Source: Pseudomonadota bacterium (GTDB taxonomy: Bacteria; Pseudomonadota; Alphaproteobacteria; Rhodobacterales; Rhodobacteraceae). From it: DNA of 64,000 bases. Position 1 is the stretch's first letter; each line of letters opens with the position of its first letter. Both the position numbers and the translations under genes were made by a program. The notes under the pieces were generated by a model. That model had not been told where the DNA came from. It worked only from the letters and a program-made list of their open reading frames with translations, and ran no database searches. Below, one piece after another: positions 63,019 to 64,000 of this stretch. The stretch spans positions 62,001-126,000 of the forward strand of contig JAIUPC010000009.1 of the NCBI GenBank assembly GCA_020161655.1, written 5' to 3'.

Positions 63019-64000
63019 CAGCCCTGAGCCCGCTCGGCCCCTTCCGTGATAGCCTGGCGCAGCTTGCGTTCCAGGCTTTCCTGTTTCGACTTGGCATGCA
63101 GCTTCAGCCCGAACATGTCCTTGACATAGAAGCTGTCCACCACCTGTGCGCCATAGGTCGCGATCACGGCGGAGGCAATGTAGATGTTGTTGTTGGCCAG
63201 CGTCCGGGTCAGGTCAAAAAGAAGGCCGGGCCGGTCGCGGGTGTCGACCTCGATGATCGTGTAGATCTCCGAGCCTTCGTTGTCGATCGTGACATGGGTC
63301 GGAAACTGGAACTGGCGTTCGCGCTTCTTGATCTTGTCGCGGTCCTTCAGCGCCTCGCGCGCCACGACCTCGCCCTTGAAGGTCTTCTCGATCATGACCC
63401 TGAGGCGGGGAAGGCGCTCGGCCTCGTAAGGATGGCCCTCGCTGTCCTGTATCCAGAACACCGCCGTCGCATAGCCGTCCTTCGAGGTATAGGTCCGGGC
63501 ATCGACGACATTGGCGCCGACCAGCGCCAGCGCCCCGGCTAGGCGCGAGAAGATGCCGGGATGGTCGGCCAGCGCGAAACAGGCGCGGGTGGCGTCGTGG
63601 TCGGGATCGGGCTTCAGGTCGATGCGGATCGCATCGTCGGGAATGTCCCGCAGAAGGGTGGCGAAGACTGCTTGCGTGTCGGTCGAAAGCCCCTGCCAGT
63701 AGGGGTCGTAATGCCGCCCCGTCTCGCGCCGTATGTCCTTCGCATCCCAGCCCGACAGCGCCTCTCGGAGCGCGCGCTTGGCCTCGTCCTCACGCTTGGC
63801 GCGGTTGACGTTCTCAAGCCCCGCTTCCAGCGCCTCGGAGGTTTCGGCGTGGAGCCGCCTGAGGAGCATGGCCTTCCAGTTGTTCCAGGTATTCGGACCG
63901 ACGCCGCGGATGTCGCAGACCGTCAACACCGTCAGGAGGTCGAGCCGCTTCCGCGTCTTCACGATCTTGGCGAAGTCGCGCACCGTTCGCGGGTCGGAAA
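63018..64000 (-). CDS. glnD: PII uridylyltransferase, C-terminal part (cut by window edge)
   Basis: About 327 residues are visible and the frame stays open past the window end, with SDPRTVRDFAKIVKTRKRL preceding. The segment holds the HD-domain end (LLTVLTVCDIRGVGPNTWNNWK) and two ACT domains (LADHPGIFSRLAGALALVGANVVDARTYT and VDTRDRPGLLFDLTRTL). GlnD modifies PII with UMP in response to glutamine, controlling nitrogen metabolism. Confidence 0.95.
   Translation of the reverse strand, partial: SDPRTVRDFAKIVKTRKRLDLLTVLTVCDIRGVGPNTWNNWKAMLLRRLHAETSEALEAGLENVNRAKREDEAKRALREALSGWDAKDIRRETGRHYDPYWQGLSTDTQAVFATLLRDIPDDAIRIDLKPDPDHDATRACFALADHPGIFSRLAGALALVGANVVDARTYTSKDGYATAVFWIQDSEGHPYEAERLPRLRVMIEKTFKGEVVAREALKDRDKIKKRERQFQFPTHVTIDNEGSEIYTIIEVDTRDRPGLLFDLTRTLANNNIYIASAVIATYGAQVVDSFYVKDMFGLKLHAKSKQESLERKLRQAITEGAERAQG

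Overview
The window is GC-rich, densely coded alphaproteobacterial chromosome, most likely from the family Rhodobacteraceae. This rests on lineage-typical genes: an FnrL/HemN pair, crotonyl-CoA carboxylase/reductase and ethylmalonyl-CoA mutase, a DUF1013/TrcR protein, dnaX-ybaB-recR next to an SRP RNA gene, glnD-murJ-trpS, and a LuxR/LuxI quorum-sensing locus. I see no tRNA or rRNA gene, prophage, transposase or CRISPR array. About 64 protein genes are called; the long antisense open frames are GC-driven shadows.

Layout. 1-5 kb: end of a ureidoglycine aminohydrolase gene, ureidoglycolate lyase, an NCS2 purine permease, then a kinase/class III PLP enzyme pair. 5-9 kb: GAPDH, a periplasmic RNase T2, TrcR and small unknowns. 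8.6-11.4 kb: dnaX-ybaB-recR. 11.4-14.6 kb: a TetR/VOC pair with tandem operators, a HEPN-like accessory gene, RsgA and the SRP RNA. 14.6-20.9 kb: a phosphatase, a hairpin-rich intergenic stretch, CpdB, NudC, PheA and a membrane cytochrome c. 21-30.7 kb: an adenylate cyclase with TPR-like region, a sulfotransferase, the YejABEF peptide importer and a glycosyltransferase. 30.7-37 kb: HemN/FnrL, a DUF1989 protein, an SHMT-like enzyme with a LysR regulator, and DeoD. 37-43 kb: ethylmalonyl-CoA pathway genes. 43-45 kb: quorum sensing. 45-53 kb: a RecD-like helicase, a TauE exporter pair and a BMP-type nucleoside ABC importer. 53-59 kb: RimI/TsaB/NifU-like, a stress protein, IlvE-like and a large RTX protein. 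59-64 kb: VOC protein, TrpS, a degenerate rhomboid, MurJ and the 3' part of glnD.

How genes work together. Scattered loci suggest a route for scavenging RNA and nucleotides. RNase T2 would make 2',3'-cyclic nucleotides, CpdB would convert them to nucleosides, the BMP importer would take these up, DeoD would release bases, and the NCS2 permease with the ureide enzymes would handle uptake and final breakdown of purines. A PHO-box-like site lies before cpdB. This linkage is inference. The ethylmalonyl-CoA genes support growth on C2 substrates. FnrL/HemN link oxygen sensing to anaerobic heme synthesis.

Most notable non-coding features: two homologous copies of a tandem GCGTNNGG element upstream of dnaX and deoD; three copies of a hairpin-forming repeat; a 280-base cluster of perfect inverted repeats; tandem TetR operators abutting the repressor start codon; and a possible 12-codon ORF just downstream of the SRP RNA.
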